From Ramlibacter sp. (GTDB taxonomy: Bacteria > Pseudomonadota > Gammaproteobacteria > Burkholderiales > Burkholderiaceae), in contig JACMQP010000514.1 in NCBI GenBank assembly GCA_014376915.1, positions 1 to 6,352 on the forward strand: DNA of 6,352 nt, given 5' to 3'. Each line of letters starts with the position of its first letter. Positions within the stretch are counted from its first letter, which is position 1. Below, piece after piece: positions 5,739 through 6,352 of this stretch. The position numbers were made by a program, and so were the translations under genes. Under the pieces are notes generated by a model, which saw only the letters and a program-made list of their open reading frames with translations, was not told the origin of the DNA and did no database searches.

Positions 5739-6352
5739 TCAATGCATGCGCGACTCGACCGGGCTGGCCAGCCGGTCGATGTCCAGGATCCGGATGTGGC
5801 GCTTGTCCACTTCCAGCACGCCGTGCAGCTGGAACGCCGAGAACGTGCGGCTGACGGTTTCGAGCTTCATGCCCAGGTAGCTGCCGATGTCGGCCCGCGA
5901 CATCCGCAGGTGGAACTCGCTGGCAGAGTAACCGCGCGCCTTCAGCCGCTGCGACAGGTTCAGCAGGAAAGCGGCCAGCCGCTCCTCGGCGTTCATGCTT
6001 CCGAGCAGCAGCATCAGGCTGTGCTCGCGCACGATCTCCCGGCTCATGAGGCGGTTCAGCGCGTGCTGCATGCCCGCGTTCGCGGCGGACAGTCGGGCCA
6101 GGTGCGCGAACGGGATCGCGCAAACCTCGGCGTCCTCCAATGCGGAGGCGCTGCTGGCGTGTTTGCCGTCGGCGAAACCGTCCAGCCCCATCAACTCGCC
6201 GCCCAGGTAAAAGCCGCTGACCTGCTCGCGGCCATCGGCCATCTGCAGGCTGGTCTTGAGGGTTCCACTGCGCACCGCGTAGATCGAATGGAAGCGGTCT
6301 CCGGCGCGGTACAGGCTCTGGCCGGCCTTGATCCGGCGCCGCGCGAACACCA
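5739..6352 (-). CDS. fnr: FNR-type Crp/Fnr-family transcriptional regulator (5' end outside window)
   Basis: Oxygen-responsive activator of the Crp/Fnr family; about 203 C-terminal residues are visible and the frame runs off the right edge. The apparent start at 6350 is an internal GTG valine. The fragment starts just before the cyclic-nucleotide-binding-like beta roll (RRRIKAGQSLYRAGDRFHSIYAVRSG), continues through GELMGLDGFADGKHASSASALEDAEVCAIPF, whose cysteine (fragment residue 77) lines up with C122, a cluster ligand of E. coli FNR, then the dimer helix, and ends in a helix-turn-helix with SRADIGSYLGMKLETVSRTF. E164, S167 and R168 of the fragment match the FNR DNA-contact residues E209, S212 and R213. 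The N-terminal cysteine cluster that would prove a 4Fe-4S sensor is outside the window. It precedes hemN on the same strand and very likely acts on the FNR box there. Anr, Btr and FnrP are other names for the same type. Confidence 0.92.
   Translation of the reverse strand, partial: VFARRRIKAGQSLYRAGDRFHSIYAVRSGTLKTSLQMADGREQVSGFYLGGELMGLDGFADGKHASSASALEDAEVCAIPFAHLARLSAANAGMQHALNRLMSREIVREHSLMLLLGSMNAEERLAAFLLNLSQRLKARGYSASEFHLRMSRADIGSYLGMKLETVSRTFSAFQLHGVLEVDKRHIRILDIDRLASPVESRMH

Overview
The window is a very GC-rich stretch of bacterial chromosome with tightly packed genes. It carries two convergent gene blocks, both linked to low-oxygen and nitric-oxide physiology. Gene content (NsrR-type Rrf2 regulator, NnrS, SirB2-like protein, oxygen-independent HemN, FNR-type regulator, TauE/SafE-like membrane protein) and base composition suggest a facultatively anaerobic, probably denitrifying proteobacterium. 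A betaproteobacterium is most likely, but a GC-rich gammaproteobacterium cannot be excluded. No transposase, CRISPR array, rRNA or tRNA gene was seen.

Right-pointing block (1-3424). The window opens inside an Rrf2-family regulator with NsrR-like Fe-S ligand cysteines. It runs through an ATGA overlap into a small DUF59/MIP18 Fe-S assembly protein. Next comes an unnamed polytopic membrane protein whose start lies in or at the end of the DUF59 gene, then NnrS through another ATGA overlap, and then a SirB2-family membrane protein 4 bp after NnrS. The spacing makes this look like one translationally coupled operon. A reasonable reading is a nitrosative-stress module: an NO-sensing repressor, an Fe-S maturation or repair factor, and NnrS with membrane partners. 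That joint role is inferred from context.

Convergent gap (3425-3523). These 99 bases hold an imperfect inverted repeat of two 28-nt arms, the second with its own hairpin. It looks like a REP-type intergenic element and may act as a terminator for both blocks.

Left-pointing block (3524-6352, minus strand). Transcription order is an FNR-type regulator (5' end outside the window), hemN for oxygen-independent coproporphyrinogen III dehydrogenase, and a TauE/SafE-like (DsbD_2) membrane protein 7 bp after hemN. Between fnr and hemN is a near-perfect FNR box, TTGAT-N4-GTCAA. The FNR-like protein keeps the E-x-x-S-R recognition residues expected to read such a box. The neighbourhood therefore suggests a local circuit in which FNR switches on anaerobic haem synthesis.

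All ten features have at least a family-level assignment except the 383-residue membrane protein, which is the least understood gene and the best candidate for something new. Both terminal genes are cut by the window edges. No gene-free stretch exceeds 300 bases.
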